DNA of 64,000 bases from DATKAS01 sp963733765 (GTDB taxonomy: Bacteria > Actinomycetota > Acidimicrobiia > Acidimicrobiales > DATKAS01). The position numbers were made by a program, and so were the translations under genes. Below, one piece after another: positions 17,117-25,824 of this stretch. Under the pieces are notes generated by a model, which was not told the DNA's origin, did no database searches, and saw only the letters and a list, made by a program, of their open reading frames with translations. The stretch lies in the NCBI GenBank assembly GCA_963733765.1, contig CAVTEI010000007.1, positions 496,001 to 560,000 of the forward strand, written 5' to 3'. Within the stretch, counting starts at the first letter, position 1; each line of letters opens with the position of its first letter.

Positions 17117-18131
17117 CGACGAGCTCGTCGAGCTCACCGGCGAGCACCCGATCGAGCTTGTACAACGTCATCCCGATGCGGTGATCGGTGACGCGGTTGT
17201 CCTTGAAGTTGTACGTGCGGATCTTCTCGGACCGACCACCGCCGCCGACCTGGCTGCGCCGCGCGTCGCTGAGCTCAGCAGAGTGCCGGTCCTGCTCGAG
17301 CTTGAGCAGCCGTGCTCGCAACACCTGCAACGCGCGCGCCCGGTTCTGGATCTGACTCTTCTCGTCCTGCATCGACACCACGAGACCCGTCGGCTTGTGA
17401 GTGATCCGCACGGCCGAGTCCGTCGTGTTGACCGACTGTCCTCCCGGGCCCGACGAGCGGTACACGTCGACGACGAGATCGTTCGGGTCGATGTCGACTT
17501 CGACTTCTTCCGCCTCGGGCAGCACCGTGACGGTCGCGGACGACGTGTGGATGCGACCTTGGCTTTCCGTGACCGGCACCCGCTGCACCCGGTGCGGGCC
17601 GCCCTCATGTTTCATGCGGCTCCACACGCCGTCCCCCTTCACGAGGAACGTGACCTCGTTGTACCCACCCATGTCAGAGGAGTCGGCGCCCAGCACCTCG
17701 AGCTTCCACCCGACGCGCGCCGCATAGCCCTGATACATGCCAAAGAGGTCCCGTGCGAACAAGTTCGCCTCTTCCCCGCCTTCGGCGCCGCGGATCTCGA
17801 CGATGACGTTCTTGTCGTCGTTCGGATCTTTGGGCAGGAGCAGCACCCGGAGCTCCTCCTCCAGACGCACGAGGTCGGCCTCGGCCTCCGTCACCTCGAG
17901 TCGCATCGCCTCGCGGTCCTCGCCCGTCGCCTCGGCGAGCATCTCCTTCGCGGCTTCGAGATCCTCGGTCCGGCTGCGGTAGGCGCGGTAGCGAGACACG
18001 ACCGCGCCGAGGTCCTTGTGCCGCTTCGAGGCGCGCCGGAGCTGCGCGGGATCGGCGAGCACTGCCGGGTCGCTCAGCTCTGCTTCGACGGCGGCGAACT
18101 CGTCCTCGAGAGCAGCTAGGCGTTCGAGCAC
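17064..18131 (-). CDS. prfA: peptide chain release factor 1
   Basis: 355 residues. Reads UAA/UAG and triggers peptide release at the ribosome. The catalytic GGQ is in SSGPGGQSVNTTDSAVRITH. The codon-recognition tripeptide in RVPVTESQGRIHTS is PVT, a variant of the PAT of Escherichia coli RF1. Start ATG 18131 gives the usual N-terminal helical domain (MLERLAALEDEFAAVEAEL). It lies between the unknown gene at 18141 (10 bp) and prmC (overlapping). Confidence 0.97.
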   Translation of the reverse strand: MLERLAALEDEFAAVEAELSDPAVLADPAQLRRASKRHKDLGAVVSRYRAYRSRTEDLEAAKEMLAEATGEDREAMRLEVTEAEADLVRLEEELRVLLLPKDPNDDKNVIVEIRGAEGGEEANLFARDLFGMYQGYAARVGWKLEVLGADSSDMGGYNEVTFLVKGDGVWSRMKHEGGPHRVQRVPVTESQGRIHTSSATVTVLPEAEEVEVDIDPNDLVVDVYRSSGPGGQSVNTTDSAVRITHKPTGLVVSMQDEKSQIQNRARALQVLRARLLKLEQDRHSAELSDARRSQVGGGGRSEKIRTYNFKDNRVTDHRIGMTLYKLDRVLAGELDELVDALVADERARQLAGTSG

Positions 18132-18140
18132 ACGACGAGG

Positions 18141-19127
18141 CTACGGCCCGAGGTCGACCGTGACGATCTCAGCCGGGTCGACCAGGCGATCGGCCAGGCG
18201 CCTGGTGGCGGGATGCGCGTCGCGTGCGGGCATCGCGAGCACGAGGCGTGCCTCGGCATCGGTAGCGAGCCTTGCATCCGCAGCGAAGGGGACGAGGTCG
18301 AGATCGATGCCAACGGAGCACACCACGACGATCGGGTCGCCCGCGACGTCATGGCCGTAGGCGACCGCCGGACCGGGGGCATTCCGATCCTCGACGGCAA
18401 TCGGTGGTGCGACACCGGCGAGCTCCGTCGCGCCCACCGTCGCCGGTGTCTGCAGCACTCGATCGCGCAACAGCTTCCCCTGCGCCTGCCGGCCGAGCCC
18501 GTGCGGTGGCGCGCCCGGAGCGCGATGTGCGCGCACCGACGAGACGAGTCCTTCCAGCGCCGACACCGGCGGCACCGCGCCGTACACCATCTCGTTGGCT
18601 TCACGGTCGTGGTTGCCGAGACCAGCAAGCAGTCGCGGACTCCCATCCGGATCAATGACGGCGCGCAGCACCTCGAGGCCCGCGACCTCACCGGCGAGCA
18701 CCCCATGCTCGAAGACAGGATCGGCGCCGGCCTCGCGGATCAGCTCGACGAGCGCGTCGAACTCCGCGGGCAACGCGGTGGCGGTCTCCAGTGCGATCGG
18801 AGTAGCCGGCACGAGGGCGCGCCCGTCGGCCACCCACACGAGCGGCGGATCCAGGAACAACGCCGCCCGGCGAGCGAGGACACCAGCCGTCGCCGCATCG
18901 GCGGCAATGACCTGGACCCTGCTCGTGCCCCGTTGCTCGGCCCATGCCATCGCCGGCCCGAGCGCCCGCGTGCCTGAGTCCTCGGCGAGCACCCATGCGG
19001 TGTCGTCATGAACGAGAGCGGCTCCGCCGGCAACGGGCGTCGCCCGCTCGACAGGGGCACCGAGATGATCAGTGACGAGCGCGGAGAGCTTGACGACGAA
19101 GAGGGCGTCGCGCTGCTGCACCTCCAC
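18141..19127 (-). CDS. conserved unknown protein between rpmE and prfA
   Basis: About 328 residues from GTG 19127 (VEVQQRDALFVVKLSALVTD). The frame is open further upstream, but that part only mirrors rpmE on the same strand in another frame. Two alpha/beta-like parts are visible: one with GTRALGPAMAWAEQRG followed by a hydrophobic strand/helix alternation, and a second ending MPARDAHPATRRLADRLVDP. No motif identifies an enzyme. Its place between rpmE and prfA, 10 bp before prfA, suggests co-expression with translation termination genes. I do not recognise the family. Confidence 0.7.
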   Translation of the reverse strand: MEVQQRDALFVVKLSALVTDHLGAPVERATPVAGGAALVHDDTAWVLAEDSGTRALGPAMAWAEQRGTSRVQVIAADAATAGVLARRAALFLDPPLVWVADGRALVPATPIALETATALPAEFDALVELIREAGADPVFEHGVLAGEVAGLEVLRAVIDPDGSPRLLAGLGNHDREANEMVYGAVPPVSALEGLVSSVRAHRAPGAPPHGLGRQAQGKLLRDRVLQTPATVGATELAGVAPPIAVEDRNAPGPAVAYGHDVAGDPIVVVCSVGIDLDLVPFAADARLATDAEARLVLAMPARDAHPATRRLADRLVDPAEIVTVDLGP

Positions 19128-19150
19128 GGCCCGACCGGGCGAGTCGTCGG

Positions 19151-19366
19151 CTACTTCTTGGCGGACTTGCGCTTGCCGTAGCGGCGCTCGAAGCGCTCGA
19201 CGCGGCCACCGGAGTCGACGAGCTTCTGCTTGCCGGTGAAGAACGGGTGGCACTCGTTGCAGAGCTCGACGTGAAGGTCCTTCACCGTGGCCCGGGTTTC
19301 GAAGGTGTTGCCGCACGAGCAACGCACGGTCGTCAGCTCGTAGGTGGGATGGATATCAGCCTTCAT
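19151..19366 (-). CDS. rpmE: 50S ribosomal protein L31, zinc-binding form
   Basis: 71 residues, MKADIHPTYELTTVRCSCGN onward. The four zinc ligands are CSC-type Cys at about 16 and 18 and the pair in VELCNECHPF (about 36 and 39), so this is the zinc-containing C+ paralogue rather than the zinc-free form. A basic C-terminus RRYGKRKSAKK suits rRNA binding. It lies 72 bp after rho on the same strand, the order seen in other actinobacteria. Confidence 0.97.
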   Translation of the reverse strand: MKADIHPTYELTTVRCSCGNTFETRATVKDLHVELCNECHPFFTGKQKLVDSGGRVERFERRYGKRKSAKK

Positions 19367-19437
19367 CGCTCGTGCTCCCTAGAGGCTTGGGGACGGTCCA
19401 GTGTAGAAGGGGACGGCGGGTGCTCCACCTTCGCCAG

Positions 19438-21219
19438 CTACATCGACGGCGCCTTGGCGATCTCGGCCAGGAAGTCGTCGTTCGACTTGAACGTCTTGAT
19501 GCGGTCGGTCAGCAGCTCGAGGCCGGCGCCGCCGCCGCCCTCACCGAGACCCGAAAGCACCCGGCGTAGCTTCCAGACCTGCTGCAGCTGGTTGCGGGCA
19601 AAGAGCAGCTCCTCGTGGCGGGTCGAGGAAGCATCGACGTCGATCGCCGGGTAGATCCGGCGCTCGGAAAGCTTGCGGTCGAGCCGCAGCTCCATGTTGC
19701 CGGTGCCCTTGAACTCCTCGAAGATCACCTCGTCCATGCGCGAACCGGTCTCGACGAGCGCGGTCGCGAGGATCGTGAGCGAACCGCCCTCCTCGATGTT
19801 GCGAGCGGCACCGAAGAACTTCTTCGGCGGATACAACGCGCCGGTGTCGATGCCACCGGACATGATGCGCCCGGTCGCCGGTGCGGCGAGGTTGTACGCG
19901 CGGGCGAGCCGAGTGATGCCGTCGAGGATGACGACGACATCGCCGCCCGCCTCGACCAAACGCTTCGCCCGCTCGATCGCGAGCTCCGCGACCATCGTGT
20001 GCTCGTCGGACGGCCGGTCGAAGGTGGAGGCCACGACCTCGCCCTTCACCCAGCGCCGCATGTCGGTGACCTCTTCGGGTCGCTCGTCGACTTGCAGCAC
20101 CATCAGGTGCACTTCCGGGTTGTTCGTCTCGATCGACCGGCAGATCTGCTTGATGATCGTGGTCTTGCCCGCCTTGGGCGGCGACACGATCAGGCCGCGC
20201 TGGCCCTTCCCGATCGGCGAGATCAGGTCGATGATGCGCGCCGTCATGTTGCTCGGGTCGCTCTCGACCTCGAGGCGCAGCATCTCGTCGGGGAACAGCG
20301 GCGTGAGGTCCTCGAAGCGGGGCCGCTGACGCGCCGCTTCGGGATCGGCCCCGTTCACAGTGTCGATGCGAAGCAGCGCGGGGTTGCGCTCGTTTCGTCC
20401 GGCGGGACGGCTCGCACCGGTGATGTGGTCGCCCTTGCGCAGGCCGAACTGGCGCGCCTGCTTCACCGACACGTACACGTCGTCACGGCTCGGGAGGTAG
20501 CCGCTGATGCGCAGGAAGCCGTAGCCCTCGTCACGCAGGTCGAGCAACCCGGCGACCTCGATGGGCTCGCCGAGGAACGGCTGCTCCTCGCCGCTGCCCT
20601 GGCGCTCGCCTTGGCGGTCGCTGCCCTGGCGATCGCCGCTCTGACGGTCGCCGCTCTGGCGGTCGCCGCCCTGACGGTCGCCGCCCTGACGGTCGCGGTC
20701 ACGGTCGCGGCCGCGACGGCGGCGGCGCCGGTTGCCGGGCTCACCCTGGTTGTCCCCGCCGCCCCGGTTCTGGTCGCGGTCGCGATCTCCTCGATCGCGG
20801 TCCCGCTCGCGGGCAGGGGCCGTGTCGGTCGCGGTCGCTTGAGCGCCCTCGCCGTCGCCGGCGTCGGAGGTGGCGCCGGCGTCCTCGCCGAGCGCGACTT
20901 CCCACTCGGCCGGCGGCTCCTCGGGTTCGCCCGCGGCATCACCGTTCACCTCAGGTTCGGACACTGTTGCCGACGCCGTTGCCTTGCTCGACGCCGAGCG
21001 GCTGGTGGACCGACCGGACGCCGGCTTCGTGGCCGGCTCCGCGGCGTCGGACCGCGCGGGGGCCGCGCCGGTCTGCTCCAGGATTCGGTCGACGATCTCA
21101 GCCTTCTTCGTCCGGGACCCGGCCTTCACACCGAGCACCTCCGCGATCCTCAAAAGCGCGTCGCGGTCTTTTCCTTCGAGTACCGAGCGTTCCAGAGCCT
21201 CGGATGACTCCACGCTCAT
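19438..21219 (-). CDS. rho: transcription termination factor Rho with long insertion
   Basis: 593 residues from ATG 21219 (MSVESSEALERSVLEGKDRD), preceded by AAGGTG. Order: Rho N-terminal helical domain (about 1-55); a long disordered acidic/basic insert (about 60-220) with repeated GDRQ units and an Arg-rich RRRRRRGRDRDR patch; the RNA-binding cold-shock-like domain (GYGFLRISGYLPSRDDVYVS); and the ATPase with P-loop SPPKAGKTTIIK and Walker B VVVILDGITRLARAYN. Large N-terminal inserts are typical of actinobacterial Rho and add RNA-binding affinity. The frame is open upstream to 21453, but those residues lack the Rho pattern. Confidence 0.97.
   Translation of the reverse strand: MSVESSEALERSVLEGKDRDALLRIAEVLGVKAGSRTKKAEIVDRILEQTGAAPARSDAAEPATKPASGRSTSRSASSKATASATVSEPEVNGDAAGEPEEPPAEWEVALGEDAGATSDAGDGEGAQATATDTAPARERDRDRGDRDRDQNRGGGDNQGEPGNRRRRRRGRDRDRDRQGGDRQGGDRQSGDRQSGDRQGSDRQGERQGSGEEQPFLGEPIEVAGLLDLRDEGYGFLRISGYLPSRDDVYVSVKQARQFGLRKGDHITGASRPAGRNERNPALLRIDTVNGADPEAARQRPRFEDLTPLFPDEMLRLEVESDPSNMTARIIDLISPIGKGQRGLIVSPPKAGKTTIIKQICRSIETNNPEVHLMVLQVDERPEEVTDMRRWVKGEVVASTFDRPSDEHTMVAELAIERAKRLVEAGGDVVVILDGITRLARAYNLAAPATGRIMSGGIDTGALYPPKKFFGAARNIEEGGSLTILATALVETGSRMDEVIFEEFKGTGNMELRLDRKLSERRIYPAIDVDASSTRHEELLFARNQLQQVWKLRRVLSGLGEGGGGAGLELLTDRIKTFKSNDDFLAEIAKAPSM
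20600..20705 (-). repeat. 15-bp tandem repeats inside rho
   Basis: A run of imperfect 15-bp units encodes repeated five-residue blocks GGDRQ/SGDRQ, ending in GERQG. The repeats are in frame and lie in the disordered insert of Rho, so copy-number change would alter insert length without breaking the protein. Confidence 0.8.
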
Positions 21220-21537
21220 GGGCACCTTCTTTCGTGGGATCCGGCGAGCGTCGACTGAGTCGGCCGCCGAGAATGCTGTGGTCCCTTGGAGAGGTGGTGC
21301 TGGAAAATCGACCACCCCCGAAACACCTGGCACAGGAACGTGCGAGAGGTTGCCCCCAAAGGCTTCGGGCGGGTTCCAACCGACCGCTCTACGCTCCGCC
21401 GAAGAGAGGTCGAGCCGGTGAGGCTGGAAGACCGGAGAACCGGTCGGAACCACTCTACACCCGGGTCAAGCCGTACTGCTACCTAGCCCAGTCGGTAATC
21501 ACAGGCGGATAGGAGCCCCTGCGGAGAGACTGCAGCC
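21220..21537. promoter_or_regulatory. 318-bp gene-free region between divergent rho and ABC exporter genes
   Basis: No convincing gene. It must carry the rho promoter (minus strand) and the promoter of the ABC ATPase at 21538 (plus strand). Near the right end GGAGAG precedes the ABC ATG by nine bases. The rho side has a long leader, consistent with the autoregulated leaders known for rho genes, but I see no specific structure. Confidence 0.4.
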
Positions 21538-22299
21538 ATGTCGCTCGTCATCGGAGCGCGGGGGTTGGAGAAGTCGTTCCGGGGGACACAAGCCGTCGCC
21601 GGGATCGACCTCGCCGTCGCGCCCGGCGAGCGGGTGGCGCTGCTCGGCCCGAACGGCGCCGGCAAGACGACGACGCTGCTGATGCTCCTCGGCATCATCA
21701 CCCCCGACGAGGGCTCGGTCGAGCTGCTCGGTCACTCACTCCCTCACGAGCGGAGCAAGGCGATGGAGCACGTGGGGTTCGCGGCGGGATACCTCCCGCT
21801 GCCGTCTCGCATGAAGGTGTACGAGGTGCTCGCGCTGTTCGCCGACCTCTACGGCATGGACGACCGCGACGCTCGCATCGCGGAGGGTCTCGACCAGTTC
21901 GGCATCAGCCACCTCGCCGACGCGAAGGCCGACGAGCTGTCCTCGGGGCAGCGGACGCTGGTCGGAATCGTGAAGTCGGTGCTGCACAAGCCGTCGTTGT
22001 TGGTGCTCGACGAGCCCACGGCCTCACTCGATCCGGATGTCGCGCGGCGGGTCCGCACCGGCCTGCGCGCGATCTCCGAGCAGCAGGGCACCGCGCTGCT
22101 CGTCACGAGCCACGACATGGTCGAGGTCGAGCGCATGTGCGATCGCGTGGTGTTCGTCGCGAAGGGTCGCATCGTCGCCGACGGGTCGGTCGCGGAGATC
22201 ACCGCCGAGCACGGGCACGAGTCGCTCGAGGAGATGTTCATCCACTTGGCCTCCGAACATCGGGCCTCCGAACATCGAGCCATGGGGGTCGACTTGTGA
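21538..22299 (+). CDS. ABC exporter ATP-binding protein
   Basis: 253 residues, multidrug-type (ABC-2) ATPase. Walker A GPNGAGKTTT, signature ELSSGQRTLVG (a variant of LSGGQ), Walker B LLVLDEPTASLDP, and switch SHDM. It couples ATP hydrolysis to the permease that starts inside its stop codon (GTGA, 22296-22299). The last residues contain a duplicated ASEHR from a 15-bp tandem duplication. Substrate unknown. The pair separates rho from thrC, where homoserine kinase is often found in actinobacteria. Confidence 0.9.
   Translation: MSLVIGARGLEKSFRGTQAVAGIDLAVAPGERVALLGPNGAGKTTTLLMLLGIITPDEGSVELLGHSLPHERSKAMEHVGFAAGYLPLPSRMKVYEVLALFADLYGMDDRDARIAEGLDQFGISHLADAKADELSSGQRTLVGIVKSVLHKPSLLVLDEPTASLDPDVARRVRTGLRAISEQQGTALLVTSHDMVEVERMCDRVVFVAKGRIVADGSVAEITAEHGHESLEEMFIHLASEHRASEHRAMGVDL
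22248..22277 (+). repeat. perfect 15-bp tandem duplication
   Basis: GGCCTCCGAACATCG is present twice head to tail (22248-22262 and 22263-22277) in the last codons of the ABC ATPase, duplicating ASEHR in frame. It probably reflects recent slippage. Confidence 0.9.
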
Positions 22300-23090
22300 C
22301 ACGACTGAGCTGGCGTCGCATCAAGACGATCTCGCGCCGGCACACGATCGTGTTCAAGCGCAGCCCCCACCGCTGGTTCGACGTCGCCGCGCCGGCCATC
22401 GACTCGATTCTGTTCGGCTCGCTCGCGGTGGTGCTTTCGAAGAGCACGCCAGGCGACGACACGACGGTGCCGATGGTGCTCACCGGGCTGCTCCTGTTCC
22501 ACATCCTCTTCGCGTCGAACCTCGCGCTCTCCACGGGGTTTCTCGAAGAGACGTGGTCGCGCAGCCTTCTCAACCTGATGGTCACGCCGTTGCGCGAGAC
22601 GGAGTACCTGCTCGGCACCGCGTTGTTCGGTCTCAGCAAGGTGTTCATCGGAATGGTCTTCGTGGCCTGCACGGCGCTGTTCTTCTACGCGTTCGACATC
22701 ACGCCGCTCGCGGTCGAGCTCATTCCGAGCGCGCTGATCCTCCTGTTCATGGGCTGGGTGCTGGCGCTGTTCGTGATCGGCCTGGTGCTGCGCTTCGGCG
22801 CCGGCGCAGAGGTCCTGGCCTGGGCTTTGGCATTCCTGCTCTGGCCGCTGTCGGGCGCCTTCTACGCCGTCGACGCCCTCCCCGGACTGCTCGAGCCGAT
22901 CGCCCGAATCCTCCCGACGACTCACGCGTTCAACGCCTCGCGGGCGGTGGTCGCCGGCGACCCGATCCCGTGGGACGAGATCGCCATCGCCGCCGTGGGG
23001 TCGATCGTGCTGGCCGGGCTCGCGCTGTGGTGGGTGCGGTCGATGCTCGAGATGTTCCGTCAGCGGGGCTACGTCACCCGCTACTCGTGA
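22296..23090 (+). CDS. ABC-2 type exporter permease
   Basis: 264 residues from GTG 22296, overlapping the ATPase stop. Six hydrophobic segments are visible, including SILFGSLAVVLSK, LTGLLLFHILFASNLALS, ALILLFMGWVLALFVIGLV and IVLAGLALWWV. The cytosolic loop WSRSLLNLMVTPLRETEYLL matches the coupling segment of ABC-2 permeases. Together with 21538-22299 it makes a simple two-gene exporter. Its 3' end overlaps the convergent thrC by 17 bp. Confidence 0.87.
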   Translation: MTRLSWRRIKTISRRHTIVFKRSPHRWFDVAAPAIDSILFGSLAVVLSKSTPGDDTTVPMVLTGLLLFHILFASNLALSTGFLEETWSRSLLNLMVTPLRETEYLLGTALFGLSKVFIGMVFVACTALFFYAFDITPLAVELIPSALILLFMGWVLALFVIGLVLRFGAGAEVLAWALAFLLWPLSGAFYAVDALPGLLEPIARILPTTHAFNASRAVVAGDPIPWDEIAIAAVGSIVLAGLALWWVRSMLEMFRQRGYVTRYS

Positions 23091-24462
23091 GCCGCGCTGC
23101 GATATACGCCTCGACCGCCGCCAGGTCGGCGGGCAGTGAGTCCAATCGCTCGGGCAGGTCCATCAAGCCGGCGAGCTGATCGGGTATCGCTGGACGCACA
23201 CCGATCGCGCGCTCGACGGCATCCGGGAACTTCGCCGGATGGGCGGTAGCGAGCGCGACCACGGGGATGTCGGGATCACGGCGGGTCTGCCGCGCCGCCG
23301 ACAAACCGACCGCCGTGTGCGGATCGACGACGATGCCTGACTCGGCGTGCACACGCGCGATCTCGCGGAGTGTCTCGTCCTCGTCGCACCGAGCAGCATC
23401 GAATGTCGCGCGCAGCTGCTCGGTCTGATCGGCCTCGAGCGACAAGCTTCCGCGTGACCGGAACAGCCCCATCTGCTCAGCGGTCATGCCACCATCCCGT
23501 CCGTTCAGCTCGAACAGCAGGCGTTCGAAGTTCGACGACACCTGGATGTCCATGCTGGGACTCATCGTCGGCACGACCTCGGTGACCTTCATCGTCCCGG
23601 TATCCACAACGCGGGTGAGGATGTCGTTGCGATTCGACCCGATGATCAGCCGGTCGATCGGCAAGCCCATCTCCTTGGCAACCCATCCCGAGAACACGTT
23701 CCCGAAGTTGCCGGTGGGTACCGCGAACGACACCGGCCTCGTCGTAGTCGCGCCGAGCGCGAGCGCGGAGGTGACGTAGTAGACGACCTGCGGAACGACT
23801 CGGCCCCAGTTGATCGAGTTGGCGGCACCGAGACGGAAGCGATCCCGAAACGGCGCGTCCGCGAACAGCGCCTTCACCATGTCCTGACAGTCGTCGAAGG
23901 TGCCCGCGAGCGCGACGTTGTGGACGTTCGACGCTGTCACCGTCGTCATCTGCCGGCGCTGTACCTCCGACACGCGGCCCTCCGGGTGGAACACGAAGAT
24001 GTCGATGTTCGGCCGGTCGCGACAGGCCTCGATCGCGGCAGAGCCCGTGTCGCCAGAGGTTGCGAGCACGATCGCGACGCGCTGTCCGCGCCGTTCGAGC
24101 TCGGCATCGAGCAGGCGGGCGAGCAGCTGCAGCGCGACGTCCTTGAACGCGAGCGTCGGGCCGTGGAACAGCTCGAGCAGCCAGGTGTTCGGGGCGAGCT
24201 CGACGAGGGGGCACACCGCCGGGTGGTCGAATGTCGCGTAGGCCTCGACCGACGCGGTCGCGAGCTCACTGCGGCTGACCCCGTCGACATACGGCCAGAT
24301 GACCTCGGTCGCGGTGTCCGCGTAAGGCGCTTCGGCCGAAACCGATGGCAGCGCCGGCCAAGCCGCCGGCACGTAGAGACCGCCGTCGGACGCGAGCCCG
24401 GTGAGCATGACGTCGACAAAGTCGAGAACGGGTGCGGCGCCGCGGGTGCTGACGTACTTCAC
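23074..24462 (-). CDS. thrC: threonine synthase
   Basis: 462 residues. PLP enzyme converting O-phosphohomoserine to threonine. N-terminal YVSTRG and SDGGLYVPAAWP are typical of the longer, Escherichia coli/yeast-type enzyme; the PLP lysine is in HGPTLAFKDVALQ; phosphate/cofactor contacts include LATSGDTGSAA and VPTGNFGN. The GTG start lies in the last of three 14-bp repeats that separate it from hom. hom and thrC are co-directional; no thrB is present in the window. Confidence 0.96.
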   Translation of the reverse strand: MKYVSTRGAAPVLDFVDVMLTGLASDGGLYVPAAWPALPSVSAEAPYADTATEVIWPYVDGVSRSELATASVEAYATFDHPAVCPLVELAPNTWLLELFHGPTLAFKDVALQLLARLLDAELERRGQRVAIVLATSGDTGSAAIEACRDRPNIDIFVFHPEGRVSEVQRRQMTTVTASNVHNVALAGTFDDCQDMVKALFADAPFRDRFRLGAANSINWGRVVPQVVYYVTSALALGATTTRPVSFAVPTGNFGNVFSGWVAKEMGLPIDRLIIGSNRNDILTRVVDTGTMKVTEVVPTMSPSMDIQVSSNFERLLFELNGRDGGMTAEQMGLFRSRGSLSLEADQTEQLRATFDAARCDEDETLREIARVHAESGIVVDPHTAVGLSAARQTRRDPDIPVVALATAHPAKFPDAVERAIGVRPAIPDQLAGLMDLPERLDSLPADLAAVEAYIAARLTSSG

Positions 24463-24496
24463 GGCTCGTACTTCACGGCTCGTACTTCACGGCTCG
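24455..24496 (-). repeat. three perfect 14-bp tandem repeats at the hom/thrC junction
   Basis: TACTTCACGGCTCG is present three times without a break (24455-24468, 24469-24482, 24483-24496). On the coding strand each copy reads CGAGCCGTGAAGTA, holding both a TGA (the hom stop in the first copy) and a GTG (the thrC start in the last). It is therefore exactly the stop/start junction that was copied. Confidence 0.95.
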
Positions 24497-25776
24497 TTGC
24501 TGATGACGCGGAGGATGCCGCCGACCTGCTTGACCACTTCGAGATGGCGCAGGTCGGAGAGCGTCGCCTGCACGTCGGCCTCGCGGGCCGTGTGGGTGAT
24601 GAACACGAGGCGGGCGTCGTCGCCCAGGCCCTCCTGCTCAGCAGTGCGAATCGACACGCCGTGGTCCGCGAACGCCCCGGTGACTGCGTGCAGCACGCCC
24701 GGACGATCGGCGACTTCGAGCGGGATGTAGTACTCCGCGCTCGTCTCGTCGATCGGCAGCATCGGAGCTCGATCGAACATCCCGATCGACGCGTGGGTGC
24801 CCTTGCGAAGGTTGCTCGCCGCGTCAATGACGTCGCCGAGCACCGCACTCGCCGTCGGGCGTCCGCCGGCGCCCCGCCCGTAGAACATCAACGAGCCGAC
24901 CGCATCCCCCTCGACGAAGACCGCGTTGTAGCTGTCGCGCACGGAGGCGAGCGGGTGGCTCGCGGGAAGCATCGTCGGGTGCACCCGCACGGCAAGAGAC
25001 CTATCGTCATAGCGCTCGGCGATGGCGAGCAGCTTCACGACGTAGCCGAGGCGCTTCGCTGCGGCGATGTCGTCCGCGGTGATCTGGCTGATGCCTTCGT
25101 GGTAGACGTCGCCGGCTACGACCCGGACGCCGAACGCGATCGAGGCGATGATCGCCGCCTTCGCTCCGGCGTCGTAGCCCTCGACGTCAGCGGTCGGATC
25201 GCGCTCCGCGAAGCCGAGGCCCTGCGCTTCGGCGAGGGCATCGCCGTAGGACGCGCCCGCCTCGCTCATCCTCGTGAGGATGTAGTTGGTGGTGCCGTTC
25301 ACGATGCCGAGGATGCGGCGCACCGGCTCGCCCGCCAATGACTCGCGCAGCGCGCGGATCAACGGAATGCCTCCGGCCACTGCGGCCTCGAACAGCAGAT
25401 CGCAGCCCGCCGCATCCGCGGCACCGAAGATCTCCGTTCCGACGTTCGCCAGCAGCTCCTTGTTCGCCGTCACGACCGGCTTGCCGTTCTTCAGCGCAGT
25501 GAGGATCAGCTCGCGCGCCGGCTCGATGCCGCCGATCACTTCGACGATCAGGTCGATAGTGGGATCGTCGACGACCTCCGCCGCATCACGCGTGAGGAGA
25601 CCCTCGTTGATCGGCACGGCCCGCTCGCGTGACAGGTTGCGGACGGCGATGCGGGCGACGTGGAGCGACAAACCGGTGCGGGCTTCGATGGCGGCGGCCC
25701 GCTCGCCGATCAGACCGACGAGGGGACCACCGACGTGGCCGCAGCCGAGGATGCCGATGCGAACGGTCGCACTCAT
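24487..25776 (-). CDS. hom: homoserine dehydrogenase with ACT domain
   Basis: 429 residues. Reduces aspartate semialdehyde to homoserine with NAD(P)H. N-terminal Rossmann motif GILGCGHVGGPLVGL, substrate/catalytic region VTANKELLANVG and GIVNGTTNYILTRM, and a C-terminal ACT domain (from about residue 350, RPGVLHAVTGAFADHGVSI) for threonine feedback. It starts ATG 25776 and is followed by thrC after 24 bp of repeats, so threonine synthesis is co-transcribed. Confidence 0.96.
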   Translation of the reverse strand: MSATVRIGILGCGHVGGPLVGLIGERAAAIEARTGLSLHVARIAVRNLSRERAVPINEGLLTRDAAEVVDDPTIDLIVEVIGGIEPARELILTALKNGKPVVTANKELLANVGTEIFGAADAAGCDLLFEAAVAGGIPLIRALRESLAGEPVRRILGIVNGTTNYILTRMSEAGASYGDALAEAQGLGFAERDPTADVEGYDAGAKAAIIASIAFGVRVVAGDVYHEGISQITADDIAAAKRLGYVVKLLAIAERYDDRSLAVRVHPTMLPASHPLASVRDSYNAVFVEGDAVGSLMFYGRGAGGRPTASAVLGDVIDAASNLRKGTHASIGMFDRAPMLPIDETSAEYYIPLEVADRPGVLHAVTGAFADHGVSIRTAEQEGLGDDARLVFITHTAREADVQATLSDLRHLEVVKQVGGILRVISNEP

Positions 25777-25824
25777 CGCTCGCTCACGGTACCGGGCGCG
25801 CGCGGCACGGCCGGTGGCTTTGCG

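Noticed and set aside
20600..20720. CRISPR-like repeats
   Set aside because: Short 15-bp coding repeats with no spacers, inside rho.
19615..21207. 530-residue open frame opposite rho on the plus strand
   Set aside because: It mirrors the rho codons; composition is Arg/Val/Ala-rich without domains, and rho is certain on the other strand.
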